Below are positions 1 to 12,018 of a DNA stretch of 37,378 bases, in pieces. The notes under the pieces were generated by a model, which saw only the letters and a program-made list of their open reading frames with translations, did not search any database and had not been told where the DNA came from. The number at the start of each line of letters is the position of its first letter. The stretch's first letter is position 1. Made by a program: the position numbers and the translations under genes. The DNA comes from Saccoglossus kowalevskii (taxonomy: Eukaryota; Hemichordata; Enteropneusta; Harrimaniidae): the NCBI RefSeq assembly GCF_000003605.2, contig NW_003134843.1, forward strand, positions 81,637 to 119,014, in the 5' to 3' direction.

Positions 1-578
1 ATGGTTATAGTCTGTAGGGATACGGGAACCCCTGTAATACACAGATTAGATGGTTATAAACTGTAGGGATGGGGAACCGCTGTAATACACAGATTAGATG
101 GTTATAGTCTATAGAGATGGAGGAACCCCTGTAACACACAGATTAGATGGTTATAGTCTGTAGGGATACGGGAACCCCTGTAATACAAAGATTAAATGGT
201 TAGAGTCTGTAGGGATGGGGAACCCCTGTAATACACAGATTATATGGTTATAGTCTGTAGAGATGGAGGAACCCCTGTAATACACAGATTAGATGGTTAT
301 AAACTGTAGGGATGGGGAACCGCTGTAATACACAGATTAGATGGTTATAGTCTGTAGGGATGAAGGAACCCCTGTAATACACAGATTGGATGGTTATAGT
401 CTGTAGGGATGAAGAAACCCCTGTAATACACAGATTATATGGTTATAGTCTGTAGAGATGGAGGAACCCCTGTAACACACAGATTAGATGGTTATAGTCT
501 GTAGGGATACGGGAACCCCTGTAATACAAAGATTAGATGGTTAGAGTCTGTGGGATGGGGAACCCCTGTAATACACAC
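1..578. repeat. 49-bp minisatellite, 12 units, cut by the left edge
   Basis: Units of 48-49 bp start at 1, 50, 98, 147, 196, 244, 293, 341, 390, 439, 488 and 537 with ATGGTTATAG or close variants. Each contains a GGAACCCCTGTAATACACAG segment. Variant types recur in order: units 3-5 and units 10-12 carry the same three variants. Confidence 0.95.
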
Positions 579-2137
579 CACATCATTGCGTATTTTCTAA
601 CCGTTCATCCAAGTGGCGCGAATAACAATTGCTGATTGGACGACGTCAAGAGTAATATTTATCCGCACCAGTGACGATCACAGTTGTTGGGATTGGTAAA
701 AACAGTTGGCAACTGCCATTTTGAGTTGCTAAATGTTATTTAAATATTTATAAATTAACCGCGAATCTATCGGTAATTCGAAATAAATGCATTGGGTAAA
801 ATTGTCACCTGCTATGGGCATATTGTTTTTAAAGGGGTATATACTTCTGGGCATACATGTTTGGAAATAACTGTAGGTTTGAAGAACTGGCGGCACATCT
901 CTGTCATTTTACCAGAGTAATTCACCTGGATCATAAATCTTCGCACACTCCCGGCGAAGACTCATTGTGAACGTGGAACCCATAAAACAATCTTCATATC
1001 TTCGCTAAGGGAAATTAAAAACAGCACCATGGCCTGTAAATAACTCGCCAGCAATTTAGTTTCCCACTTCATTGTCGGTACACTGGTCCCCCTTCCCGAC
1101 TTGATACCCGCACTGTCGACGAAAAGAAAAGATTACTACGCGTGGTTGGAGAAAACAAATAACAAATTACTGAATGTTTACACACAATGAACGATCAAGT
1201 GTTTCGGCACACTCTTATGATAACTATGGTAACAGCACCGCGTGTCTATGATTGGCAACACTGCGGGAATTGAAACTTCCAGTTCCATTACGGCATAAAG
1301 GAAAGTTTTGTTTCATTTCATTTATCCTCTGTATTATCTTGGCTTAGTGTTGAGGGTAGGAAAACCGAAATCCATACACATGCCTTGATCTGTGTGATTC
1401 GCATCGTACACGTGTCAACGAGTTTTAAGCGAACTCGGAAAAAGAGTTACTAAATGTTTGAGGGGTTGTAGGGTGGTCCCCGGGGATGGAAATAACATGT
1501 GCGTGTGGAATGGCGTGAAAAGATGAGACCAGGGTTATTTGTCTCCTTCCCCTGAGAACAGTGTTGCAGTCCATCCAGGGCGTACAAATAAGAGATCGAC
1601 TATTTCAAAATCGTAGGGGTGGCTGGAAGCGTCTGACCAGTGCAATTTTTGTTCGTGGGGTCTTGTCTGTATATATTTATCATTTTTTATTTCGCCAAAG
1701 CGTTGTTATTGCAACATCATAGATGCATTATTTTTTCAGTGTCTTCCTTGCAATCTATTTCAACACCCCCCTCCGCTGTTCCGTTTGTATCATCCTGCTC
1801 GGTGCCAGCATTTTCGTGGGATTATTTGTCCTATAATCCCATCAAAAATACTAGAAGCACGGACCCATTCATAGCATCATCGATTGCCGACAATCCTTAC
1901 CACCATTAAAAAGCTGTAAGCATCCATCCGAAGGTAGACTAGGCCACGTGGCGGCACGTTCGGGTTTGCATACGTATTACAGTGCCGTGTCGCCCCCACA
2001 CATAACCATCTTGAAACAACGAGTAGATTCGATTGATTTTTCATCAAATAGTGTATTTTTTTCAGTAAATTCATCATAGTTTTTAAAAAGTGAAACACAA
2101 TTAAGACGGATCTAAAGAACAACAAGACAAGTTGAAC
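579..2137. other. Non-genic stretch
   Basis: AT-rich sequence with no convincing exon. Short frames such as 1640..1909 show no family motif. I see no repeat structure. Confidence 0.5.
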
Positions 2138-2180
2138 GAATGAATGAATGAATGAATGAATGAATGAATGAATGAATGAA
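2138..2180. repeat. (GAAT)n microsatellite, about 11 copies
   Basis: A perfect tetranucleotide run. It creates a spurious His-Ser-Phe-Ile repeat in a minus-strand frame. Confidence 0.97.
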
Positions 2181-2700
2181 GTCTGAGTAAACAGAATAGC
2201 TAACCTGTATAAGCTTAGAAAAGCTGGATAATACTTATTTTTGTAAACTGGTAACAATGTATAGTGCAGTGTGAAGCGTGTGTTCGGGGTATTTTGAACA
2301 AATCCCACACAATAGTTATTTCAGAGAGGATTTTAATATGAGTGAAATACAACAGTGTCGACTGCAATATGCACGCATTATGTTGTATACTTTGTAACCA
2401 TGCTTCCCACATGCTGAACATTTCCAATCCCGCAATTCGAGAAAAGCCTATCCGATATGCCCAGGTAGTTGAGAAGCTCCGGTATTCAGTTTCTCAAATT
2501 TCATGGTGTAATGCACCGATCGGTGTTTTGTCGATGTTGGGTGTGTAATAGGGTAAATTTGCCAGCTTTGATAGATTCAATATTTCTTAAAAAGTGTTCT
2601 ACGAATGTAGCATTGTGTTATAGCCTCTCAAAATCACCCACCCACCACGTATTTGACACGTGAGTACAGCATGTGAGTGGCGGATTTGACACGGTTAAAC

Positions 2701-3143
2701 TACAGGCAGTCTTTACGTTGCTTGGCTGGTGGTTTTGACATAAACCACCTCTAGAACAAAAATTTTCAAAAAATGTTTGTGCACATGTGCATATGAACTG
2801 CGCTTGACAAGATGACACCATTGTCAGGAATGGGTGTCTGCGCATGCATTGATAAAATGGCCGCTGCTAAGAAGATTTCGTGACATTTTCACCGAAATAT
2901 ACAGGATAAAGATAAGCAAAGGTAAATAAAGATTGATCGATCGACTAGAAAGGAATTTGTTGTCATTCGTTGCGAATTTAAATGGTAATGATTGATGGGA
3001 ACATTTTTTTAAATGTATTTTGACGGACGAAGATTTCCTACCTTGCCTATTTTTTTTTTAGTCCTAAGCGTGTTAGGGCGATTTTGGTTCTAGGGGCGAT
3101 TTATGTCAAAACCACGAACCAAGCAACGTAAAGACTGCCTGTG
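2701..3143. mobile_element. Non-autonomous DNA transposon with 57-bp TIRs and 8-bp TSD (hAT/P-like)
   Basis: The 57-bp ends 2701-2757 and 3087-3143 are inverted repeats matching at about 51 positions. Both read ACAGGCAGTCTTTACGTTGC after the first base. The identical octamer GGTTAAAC flanks both ends (2693-2700 and 3144-3151). An 8-bp duplication is characteristic of the hAT and P superfamilies. At 443 bp with no coding frame it is a MITE. Confidence 0.88.
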
Positions 3144-3151
3144 GGTTAAAC

Positions 3152-4970
3152 ACGTTAGCCTCGCACACCTTCCACGTGGAAAACATTGACAGGTACATGA
3201 ATAACATTATTGACTACCACTGTCCCTCCATGGATTTCTGCTGGACGTTGGTAATGAAAAGTATTCAGTTGGGAAAGCGGAAAGCTGTATTATTATCATT
3301 CGTTCGACAGTGTCATCGCAGCAGAATGATTTAAAAAAACATCCTTGATTTTAGTAAAACTGTTACTATAAAATTTATTAAAGCGGAGATCGAAATACAT
3401 CTATGTGTTAGGACTTTAGTTCAGAACCCCATTTCTGGCCACAAACACGTAATGATAGCCGCTCGGAAATTGGCAAACTGACAGGGAGCGGGGGTCTTAT
3501 CTTAGCAACATAACTGCAAGTGGCAGCCAATGTTACTCCTAAATTGCACCCCGTACAAATCTACAATTATATTCCGGCACTTCCGTGAGTATGTCTTTTC
3601 ATACTGTACTATTCCTGAGACCACTGCCGTGTTCAGGTTACGACAAACCGCTAATACTTCATATACGCGTTATCAGCTTCAACGGATAGTTCCGAGATCA
3701 TAGATTCATTTGACTACTGCTGCGGGCTGAACAAAAACTTATGAAGGTCGATAGCTGAAGTTCCACCCGACACGGTTATTAAAAATAGTAACCTGCTAGT
3801 GCTAGCGATAACTGGCAGGCATGTTTTGGAGAGGCTGAGTTGGTTACCAAGGACAAATGCACCTGGCGACGGCATTAATAATCTATATTCCCAAAAAATT
3901 GTTTGATAACTTGGATATAACATTATGCAGTTTACTATTTTCTTTTGTTTTGAGAGCAAAGTTAATAACTAATAAACTCCCATTTCATGAAACTATGATC
4001 ACATGATATCATTCCATTAGCCGTGCTGTCACGTGATACGTATTTGGCGGGACCTGTCCTCAGGTGCCGAAGACGAATTCGCAATCTAGTTTCGGGGGTG
4101 ACGTCATGCCGTCTGCATTAGATCCCAATGCAGTGGAAATCAACAGTTTGTTGTTTGAACTGCCAACGTCTCATAGATACAATATTAAATGATTTCAAGT
4201 CCGATCAGTCCGATGCCTAATTGACAGACACTGAGAGAAGGGATGGAAAACATTCTTCCACATCCCTGGCCGCTGGGAGTGTAGAGTCGCCATATACTCC
4301 TTCCCAGAGTTCATTGCGGTTAGAACACCAAAAAAATCTCTGCCACCACACACCGCCATTTTGTGGTGAAACGCCACAAGACTTTTACTACGCATATTTT
4401 TGCGTGTTTTTGTTATTCGAGGGGCCCATGTTGATTTTTTTTTACTAGTAAACAAGTTTTATAATAAGTTATCGATATCTGACAATGATGAAATACTTGC
4501 AATGTACGAAAGAAAATGATTTAATCGCGGAATAACAGTTACTTAGGTGTTACTCGGTTCTTCAAGCTGACCGTCCTGCTTTGGGCAATAAAATGTAAAT
4601 ACGAAACGAAGCACGTCGTCAGCATTTACGACCAACTCGTCCCAATACCACTCTAATCTTTTGCTACGGAAAGTCATGGCTCCAAAACGATGCAACGCTG
4701 GGAATGCGCGTAATGACTCGTCGAAATTTTTATTAATATCGTTATAAAATTTATTGGAAATATAATATTCCAATATGTGAATATGTAATTATTTCTACTA
4801 GTTTGTGTACAATGAGGTCCGAAGTGTATTGTTATCTGCTGTTTGTTTTGTTTTGTGATGTGGTATTATGATCCACCGTACTTGAGCCGGGCCGCCTAGC
4901 ATCTCCTCTAAACACGTGTCAAGCTTGTTTTCCCTGTTTAATAACGTTTTTCAGGTGATGTGAGAACATA
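3152..4970. other. Non-genic stretch
   Basis: No exon or repeat recognised. It contains a perfect CRE palindrome TGACGTCA at 4099-4106. Confidence 0.5.
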
Positions 4971-5084
4971 AATCCCACACACTAAGAGCCTGGGATGAAA
5001 TTTCTCACATTCGCTGGGGGTGTTTTGATCCCCAACTCGTTCGAGAAATTTCATCTCGAGGACCTCTTGTCGGGGTGTGGGATT
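4971..5084. repeat. 114-bp foldback (nested hairpin)
   Basis: AATCCCACAC and GATGAAATTTCTC on the left arm pair with GAGAAATTTCATC and GTGTGGGATT on the right. An inner GGGGGT/ATCCCC stem lies in the loop. It may be a degenerate MITE or a transcribed hairpin. No target duplication is evident. Confidence 0.7.
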
Positions 5085-5115
5085 CTATTAGTCCCAGCGC
5101 TCACCACCGTCAGAG

Positions 5116-5135
5116 CATGGAGGTACACCTCCATG
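5116..5135. repeat. 20-bp near-perfect palindrome
   Basis: CATGGAGGT and ACCTCCATG are 9-bp arms around AC. It lies 31 bp beyond the foldback and may belong to the same element. Confidence 0.6.
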
Positions 5136-8100
5136 GTCAGAGGTAGTTCGAATACATACCAGTTCACAACGTTACCGATTGTACCAGTAAATTTCACATT
5201 GACGTACTTCATAATAAATTCACAGTAAAACATGAATTATTGCTCATTTTATCTATGTTTATATATTATTTTCTATTCAGTATTATTTGCGCAGCTGTTC
5301 TCGAGATATATTCTTCTTCGTGCCACTGCTCTGCTGGTACAGAGAAACATTAATTATCGTCAGATATTTTCTTCTATGTCGCTGGTACTGGATCAAGCTA
5401 CCGCGCCTTACTATGGCAGCGACACTCGTGTTTACTCTGCCGTGGGGTGATATTCTGAAAAGGCGGCTCAAACACAAATAGTGCTGTGTTTGAGACGATT
5501 GTAGCGGATTATCGTGATAGTGAAACTGCGGGTACTATAACCAACAATTTACCGATAAACACCGTATTTTGATCGTTTTATAGAAGCCGACTTCCATTTT
5601 AACATAACTGGGTAAAAGTTGATAAAGGACGAGTCCTCGTACACGGATCTCAGGGGAATGGTAGTATAATTGTTTTGTTTTTTTCAATTCACATAAGCTT
5701 TCGTTCATCGACTGGCATGATTCGGTGTATAAAGAGACAACTATTATTATGGATTATAAAAAGGTGTTTGCATCATTATTAAAAAAAAATACTATGATAT
5801 TTCTTCCACTTCGGTTCACGGGAGTCACGTTCGGCTAATTTATCCAATCTAATCACGGGTAGAATTAAGTTCAAGTAATCGCGGTATACGTTTTCTCGAC
5901 GCCTTCCCAATGATGTCGGTTTTTTTTTTTCTCCGATAGTAGTATGATGGTAAAAAAAAATGAACCCCTTGCATCGCAATACTCCAAAGATCTAGGACCA
6001 TTATACTGAGTTTAAACCGAATCGGCATCTCATTAACAAGCAAGGAGTTATGCATACAATAAATGAAAAAAAGAAATGTGGACCCGGTGCACAAATACGA
6101 TCATTTTCTCGGTATACTTGATCGGATTATTAACATTAGTCTAGAGTAGGAACACAATTCCTGTGAATATTTTGTGGAATTTGTTATTTTGGTAAAATTC
6201 GTATGCCATAATGCGAGGAAAAAAACATGTCAGGAAAAATTGTGGTCATAAAGATATCTCGAAATTAAACCACACCTGTGACGTCACATTATTGTTATTG
6301 TGCGGTGGTCTATGAGAGTCTGGGGTGGTAGTTACTAAACCACCATCAGTCCGTCAATCAGATTTTGTTCCAGAACTCTTCGTAGAATTCACCTGCATAT
6401 CTCCAATGACGAATATGATTGCAGCGTACTTCTTAATTTTAAAATATTTCGTTTTGAATTTTCATTGACAATACCCGGGAATCGAACCCTGTTTTATTTA
6501 GTTTTATTTAGATCAACAAAGTAGTGATATGGAAGGTATTAACTTGCATGGTAGTAGGGATGTCGCTCTACTTTAAGCTGTTGATTGATGAAGGAATGCA
6601 ATGAGTGACCCGTGATAACATTTAAAATAAATACGTGTATTAGGTGTACCACGTCGTTTACATCCGGGTATGTTTTGTTCCACTCATCATTCCATAAACC
6701 AGGCACAAAACTCGTGTGGAGAGTAATATGTAATGAGTATCGATTATTAAAACAAAAAGCGGATGGTTCGAGAACCTATCGGTAACGTGTATTTTACAAT
6801 TAGGGGTTTTCTAAATACGATGGGCTAAATATCAAAAGAGGAGTCTATTCAAGTTATTTTGCGTGTGTGTGCGTATGATCCCCCCCCCTCCGCCCCCTCA
6901 CACACACAAAGTTTCTGGTTTTAGAATAGCCTCGGGAACCTGCTTGCCACGTAGCTGAGTGTCCACCCTGAAGGCAAGCGATTCGCAAGATGTGTCACAG
7001 TACTCGTCCATGAGCCGGCAAATTAGGGACAATGAATATCACCGTGATTGAAACAAATAACCGTTAAATAAAAGTCAATTGATTTGCACCTTTGCGTACA
7101 CATTCTGACAATACAGAGCCGTTGTTATTATTGATCATCGGTTTTATGTATCGTGCCGCTGCATGGTTATATCAGGTATTACTGAATTGCCCTGAACGTC
7201 CTCAGGCAATAATACATCTGATTTAAAACTAATACATCATAAGCAATACCAATATCATTCATCATACAAGCAACAACGTCATTTCGTTTCAGTTTTTAGT
7301 AAATTGTAGTAAATCTATTCGTAGTTTGGCCTTAAATTGTAAGTATGTCACTTGCACGCATGCGTCGCCGGCGTGTGTTATTTGTTTTACAGATGCGTTC
7401 GACAAATGATCATTAAATCGTCGATGAATTTGAATATAATGACCGGGGCAGTACACACGTTGCACGAGACGTAACACGTCGAGTGTATATGATTACAAGC
7501 AGAGGCATTTTTCTAATATCTCTGTTACAAGTAACAATTTGATGCGGTAGCCAAGAAACGCACGCAGTTTGTTTACAAATGACTGATATCCAAGACAACT
7601 CATCTGTAGGTCGTCGGAATTATTGTTTTCAGAGCTCTGAAAAACATGTTTTATTACATTAATATTGTCTCGGAAGATTCACTATACAACCAATCATCAG
7701 AACTAATTCTGGTTAACACTGAAAATAAAATCGAGTACGACTACACCTGTTGTCTGACTTTTTTCTAAAGCTTACCTTGACAAATCGCTGTTTTTTTTTG
7801 ACCCTGCAAGACAATATCGCATATGAAAATATAAAAAATAGCCTGCGGCATACATATAATATATGCAATATATCAGACGCGGATATTAAAAATTGTTGTT
7901 TTTTGTTAGGGCATTACACAAAGAAAATACCGCTTTCATACAGTGTTGGAACAAGTCTAACACTGTCGAGTCTTAAATCGTTAGGCGGTAACATGTATCT
8001 GGGTTCTACACGTCACACCGCAAAAAGAACTGTTTTGAACATGTCACTGGAGGTATAGGGTTAATGACTTGTACATGAAAATTGGTAAAAATCGCACGTC

Positions 8101-8736
8101 AATAAACAATGTCCACATTGGTGTGTATCATCATGATGCCCATTTATTCAGGTAAAAATTACACAGTTTAGAGTTTCCATAGAGATCAAGCATAATATCA
8201 CATTTAACATGTTAAAACCAATATTTCGAAAAATGTAAAGAACAAAAGGTACCGTCGCGATAAATAACAATTTGTCACTGTACAATTGTTCTCGAACTCC
8301 GCCAGGAATAACGTTTTCTCGACAAATCTCTTTGTAATTTGAATGGATCACATGTACTTTCATGTTTTATTCGACGTCTATAACAGTAACCCCTTACCAG
8401 CCAGTGTTCATCCTCAGTACATATAGTGCGTGGCCAGGTGTCACGTGACATCATTACCCACGGAAAGGAGATCGGTTTCTTCCCCTCGCTTTCAGTTGAA
8501 CTGTAACATAATCCGCATGTCTCAGATATGGATTAGATGGTTCTTGAAATAATTAACTCAGTAAAGTCGAACTTTCTACGAGGAGGTAGTGAAAAAACCT
8601 GGAGGGCAGGTATGATTTTCACTGCTAGTATCCAGATACCGGAAATAGTGTTCGAAATGTGTTAATGACTCTCGTGATGACGTCAGTGATTCGTCAAGAG
8701 GGTTTCGTAAAAAGCGCCACTGCAGTTAAATCGAAA
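5136..8736. other. Non-genic stretch
   Basis: AT-rich sequence with short frames only and no recognisable domain. It holds CRE palindromes at 6279-6286 and 8678-8685 and a homopyrimidine run near 6880-6905. Confidence 0.5.
6472..6490 (-). other. tRNA T-arm-like fragment (B-box)
   Basis: The minus strand reads AGGGTTCGATTCCCGGGTA, which looks like a tRNA T-arm and internal promoter B box. No acceptor stem, D-arm or A box is seen nearby, so at most it is a tRNA or SINE relic. Confidence 0.25.
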
Positions 8737-9281
8737 TAAGTGGGATATGGTGGCGAATGGGAAGAGCTGCTCCTCCTCCATACATGTTCCAAACGAGATA
8801 GAAAGTTTGGTTCGAGCTCGTATTCACTAGCACTTTTTAACTTGGTGTGTAGCAGTACGGGCACGCCACTGAAGTTAAGTGGAAATATTTAACACTACAG
8901 AAAGTCAAAGCCCATAAAATCAAACTGGGGGATACTGGGGTTGGAGGTAAGTGGGATATGGTGGCGAATGGGAAGAGCGGTTCCTCTTCCAAACATGATC
9001 CAAACGAAAAAGTTTGGTTCGAGCTCGTATTCACTAGCACTTTTTAACTTGGTGTGTAGCAGTACGGGCACGCCACTGCAGCTAAGTAGAAATATTTAAC
9101 ACTACAGAAAGTCAAAGCCCATAAAATCAAACTGGAGGATACTGGGGTTGGAGGTAAGTGGGATATGGTGGCGAATGGGAAGAGCGGTTCCTCTTCCAAA
9201 CATGATCCAAACGAGAAAGTTTGGTTCGAGCTCGTATTCACTAGCACTTTTTAACTTGGGGTGTAGCAGTACGGGCACGCG
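8737..9281. repeat. ~207-bp tandem repeat, about 2.6 copies
   Basis: Copies 8737-8947, 8948-9154 and 9155-9281 (truncated) each start TAAGTGGGATATGGTGGCGA and are nearly identical. A remnant similar to the unit end (CGCCACTGCAGTTAA) precedes the first copy. The same 67-residue minus-strand frame recurs in two copies only because the DNA is repeated. Confidence 0.95.
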
Positions 9282-9914
9282 GGATGCATAGCGAAATGCA
9301 GTAAAATGTGAAATGTTCGGTCTGCCGAGATGAAAGTGAAAAATGAACCTTGGGAAACAACGAAGGGCGCTCTCAATTTGAGTTTTTTGGTACATGGAAG
9401 GAGTTACATATTCTGTATATCATTAAATTTGGCGATAATTTCCAAAACGTCCCCGGGTTATTAATTTCCACACCAACTAATGATCGTCGTAACGTCGTAC
9501 ACCAGCAGGTAGAAAATATGTGCAAGATCAAAAATCTATATAGTAGAACCCCTGGACACAATTTTGGACGTACTCAACTCATAAACGACCACTTACCCCG
9601 CCCCCAATCGGTTGAAGCCTTCAAGTCAGCAAGTCAGAAATTATGATCAACATAATCGCAAGTACTAGTATTGTTAGATAGTTGACATGACGAATTCATC
9701 ATTATCTGTTATTTACTGAATCGAGACGTAAGGGTAAATATTATATGGAATCATGTATACTGTAGTGAATTCACTATTCACTGAAATAGACAGTATCGCT
9801 TTACCATTTGTGAATAACAGTTGAAATCGGCATTGTTCCGCAATTATCATATCAAGAAGATGAGGAGAGGCAAACAAACAAACAAACCAGCACACGTAAA
9901 TATTAACATATTCA
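9282..9914. other. Non-genic stretch
   Basis: No exon, repeat or RNA gene recognised. Confidence 0.5.
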
Positions 9915-10518
9915 ATAATTTTAATATACCAAAATACTGTATTTATATACTGTATGTTACAACAACTCTACAAACGCCCTCTGGGAAAAGTTTAAAGTGA
10001 TAATACAAAGTCAGGCGCCGTGTAGTGAATAGTACAAAAATACTAATAGACATCCTGCCCCAAAATATATTGTTGAACAAAATGGAATATATCTCATAAT
10101 TCCAGAAACAAGAAATGAGTCTAGACTGAATGGGGTCATCGCTTTGTCGTGTACCAATATTAAAACTACACTTTCTGACACCTGATATACTGTATAGAAA
10201 TGACACATCAACCCAAAACGTACATTCCCTGTGGGAATTTTTAAACGAAAAGAAAAATAAGACAATCTAATGCCTGTAAATGCCACTAACGAGACGACGC
10301 CTGTGAATCCGTATCCCCCCCCCACTCAAATTTGGCAATTTTTATAACAGTTCACGTTGTTTTGAACACATTTTAAAGTTAGAACAGAAAACGTGACTGG
10401 TGTAGAAGAGGCACATTAAATGTGGCGCAAACTACGAATCATTCTCAATAAAATAATAATATATAAAAAGCTTTGAACACTTAAACAATATTTACAACAT
10501 TTAAATGTGTTTTTTTAT
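9915..10518 (-). promoter_or_regulatory. Probable 3' UTR and poly(A) signals of the NET gene
   Basis: AATAAA (10519-10514) overlaps the TGA stop. A weaker ATTAAA lies near 9922-9917. The first would leave almost no 3' UTR, so the second or a more distal site seems likelier. The end is inferred, not mapped. Confidence 0.3.
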
Positions 10519-12018
10519 TCAATGAGGCACAGCTGTCGGCAGTCTTTGTTTTAAATCGAAATATGGATATGGGGAGTAAAAGGCAGCTGCTGGAAGGGGG
10601 ATAGAGCTCAGAGTGGCACCTGCTGTACTTACAGAAGGGTTCAGCCCAATGTGTTTGTATGGGTGATATCTGAGTGCACTAAGGGGGCTCAGAGCTCCCC
10701 CTGATAGTGTCGGCCTCGGAAACGCTGCAGCATGACCGGCTGCAGTTGGTGTGTAATACAAATGACAAGGGTTCAGTGTTCCCGCTAGTGGTGAGGCTAC
10801 CATTTGTGTGTGATAGGTATCATTAGATACCATAGTGTGGCTACGCAAGTGTTGTAGAAGTTCTTCACTCGATGAGAATCTCTTCCCGCAGCTGGTAGAT
10901 CCAGACACCCAGTTGCACACATGGTCCCGCCCTGGTATAACTGACGTGGCTGGCGCCGCTGCCGGTAATGTCATGGTATGTGGATAAAGATATGATGGCG
11001 TAGTTACTCCGTTTTGTAAGGCGTACGCTGGGAAAGTTGTGCCCAGGGGTAAGGCGACTGGAATAGCTCCGTTCAGTCCCGAATAGCTCGGAGTGTCATG
11101 TCTACATTGCGTACAGTTGGCTGTCGCCGCTGAAAACTGCGCACTCTGACAGTTTTTGCAGTAAGGATCGCTACATATTGGCATAAATGTGGCACCTCCA
11201 TCCGCAGTTTTAACACGGGCGTATGTAGCGGCGTACGGGGCAGATGACGCTGTCAGAGGACTGCCCCCAAGTCCGTGGTTATGGCTGTGCTTAGGCGTAC
11301 AGTGTGCTGCTGCTGCGACCGACATAACAGCTCTCATGGTCGGGCTTGTCGGGTTAGCGTCCGAGGTTTGTATAGCATGTCCGACAACTTGCGGTGAACA
11401 TCCGCATGCACTTGTTGTTGGTGCTGGAACAGTGCCAGCTGCCGGTACTGGTACTAACGTCGGGGCCTGAGAGGCTGCCGGTGGTGTCGAGTCTCCTGGT
11501 TTATAAGACGAGGTCGGCGTTGACAGATGCTTGCCGGTTGACTCGTGGTGATTTACCTCAACATGCATACTTCCACAACTCAAACTAATGCCAGTATGAC
11601 TGATATGATTAGTGTTCGGACTGCTTCTCGGTGTAGATGTAGGGGTCGTGCTAGCAGATACACTTAACGGCGGCGTCTCTCTCTTTAATGGCGAGGCAGC
11701 AGCCGACGGCTTACTGTCTGTGCGGTTCGATGGTGTCACTGTAGTTACGGGAGATGTTCCTTTTCCATATCCGAATTTGGTGATTAGAGCGTCCCCTTCG
11801 CGTTTTACTTTTTGTTTGTACGGCGTGAACGATGACCTGGAATGCATCGAAACAGTTGATGTTGATTTTTCGTTGCTTGATGATTTGTTAGACAGTGAAT
11901 CACTGTGCGTTGTTGATGATTTGGATTCCCTGTGTGATACAGTAACCGGGGGATCGGGTTTTCCGATGCTGCTACACGTCTGTGCCAACAAGGCGAGCGG
12001 ACTCTTTTTCGCATCATA
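10519..12018 (-). CDS. NET gene coding exon 2 (499 residues plus stop)
   Basis: The acceptor is TTTTTCAG (AG at 12020-12019). The exon starts TAT GAT GCG AAA AAG in phase 0, so the joined protein reads ...PTPPT/YDAKKSPLALL. The frame runs uninterrupted to TGA at 10521-10519. It holds the SP box, FTPY, the cysteine cluster, the zinc finger and the conserved C-terminus. GC content is clearly higher than in the flanks. Confidence 0.95.
   Translation of the reverse strand, partial: YDAKKSPLALLAQTCSSIGKPDPPVTVSHRESKSSTTHSDSLSNKSSSNEKSTSTVSMHSRSSFTPYKQKVKREGDALITKFGYGKGTSPVTTVTPSNRTDSKPSAAASPLKRETPPLSVSASTTPTSTPRSSPNTNHISHTGISLSCGSMHVEVNHHESTGKHLSTPTSSYKPGDSTPPAASQAPTLVPVPAAGTVPAPTTSACGCSPQVVGHAIQTSDANPTSPTMRAVMSVAAAAHCTPKHSHNHGLGGSPLTASSAPYAATYARVKTADGGATFMPICSDPYCKNCQSAQFSAATANCTQCRHDTPSYSGLNGAIPVALPLGTTFPAYALQNGVTTPSYLYPHTMTLPAAAPATSVIPGRDHVCNWVSGSTSCGKRFSSSEELLQHLRSHTMVSNDTYHTQMVASPLAGTLNPCHLYYTPTAAGHAAAFPRPTLSGGALSPLSALRYHPYKHIGLNPSVSTAGATLSSIPLPAAAFYSPYPYFDLKQRLPTAVPH

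Noticed and set aside
1877-2308. 143-codon minus-strand frame
   Set aside because: It runs through the GAAT microsatellite, which yields a His-Ser-Phe-Ile repeat. No domain and no splice or conservation signal.
8837-9247. Two nearly identical 67-codon minus-strand frames
   Set aside because: Explained by the ~207-bp tandem DNA repeat. The protein has no known relative and the third copy is truncated.
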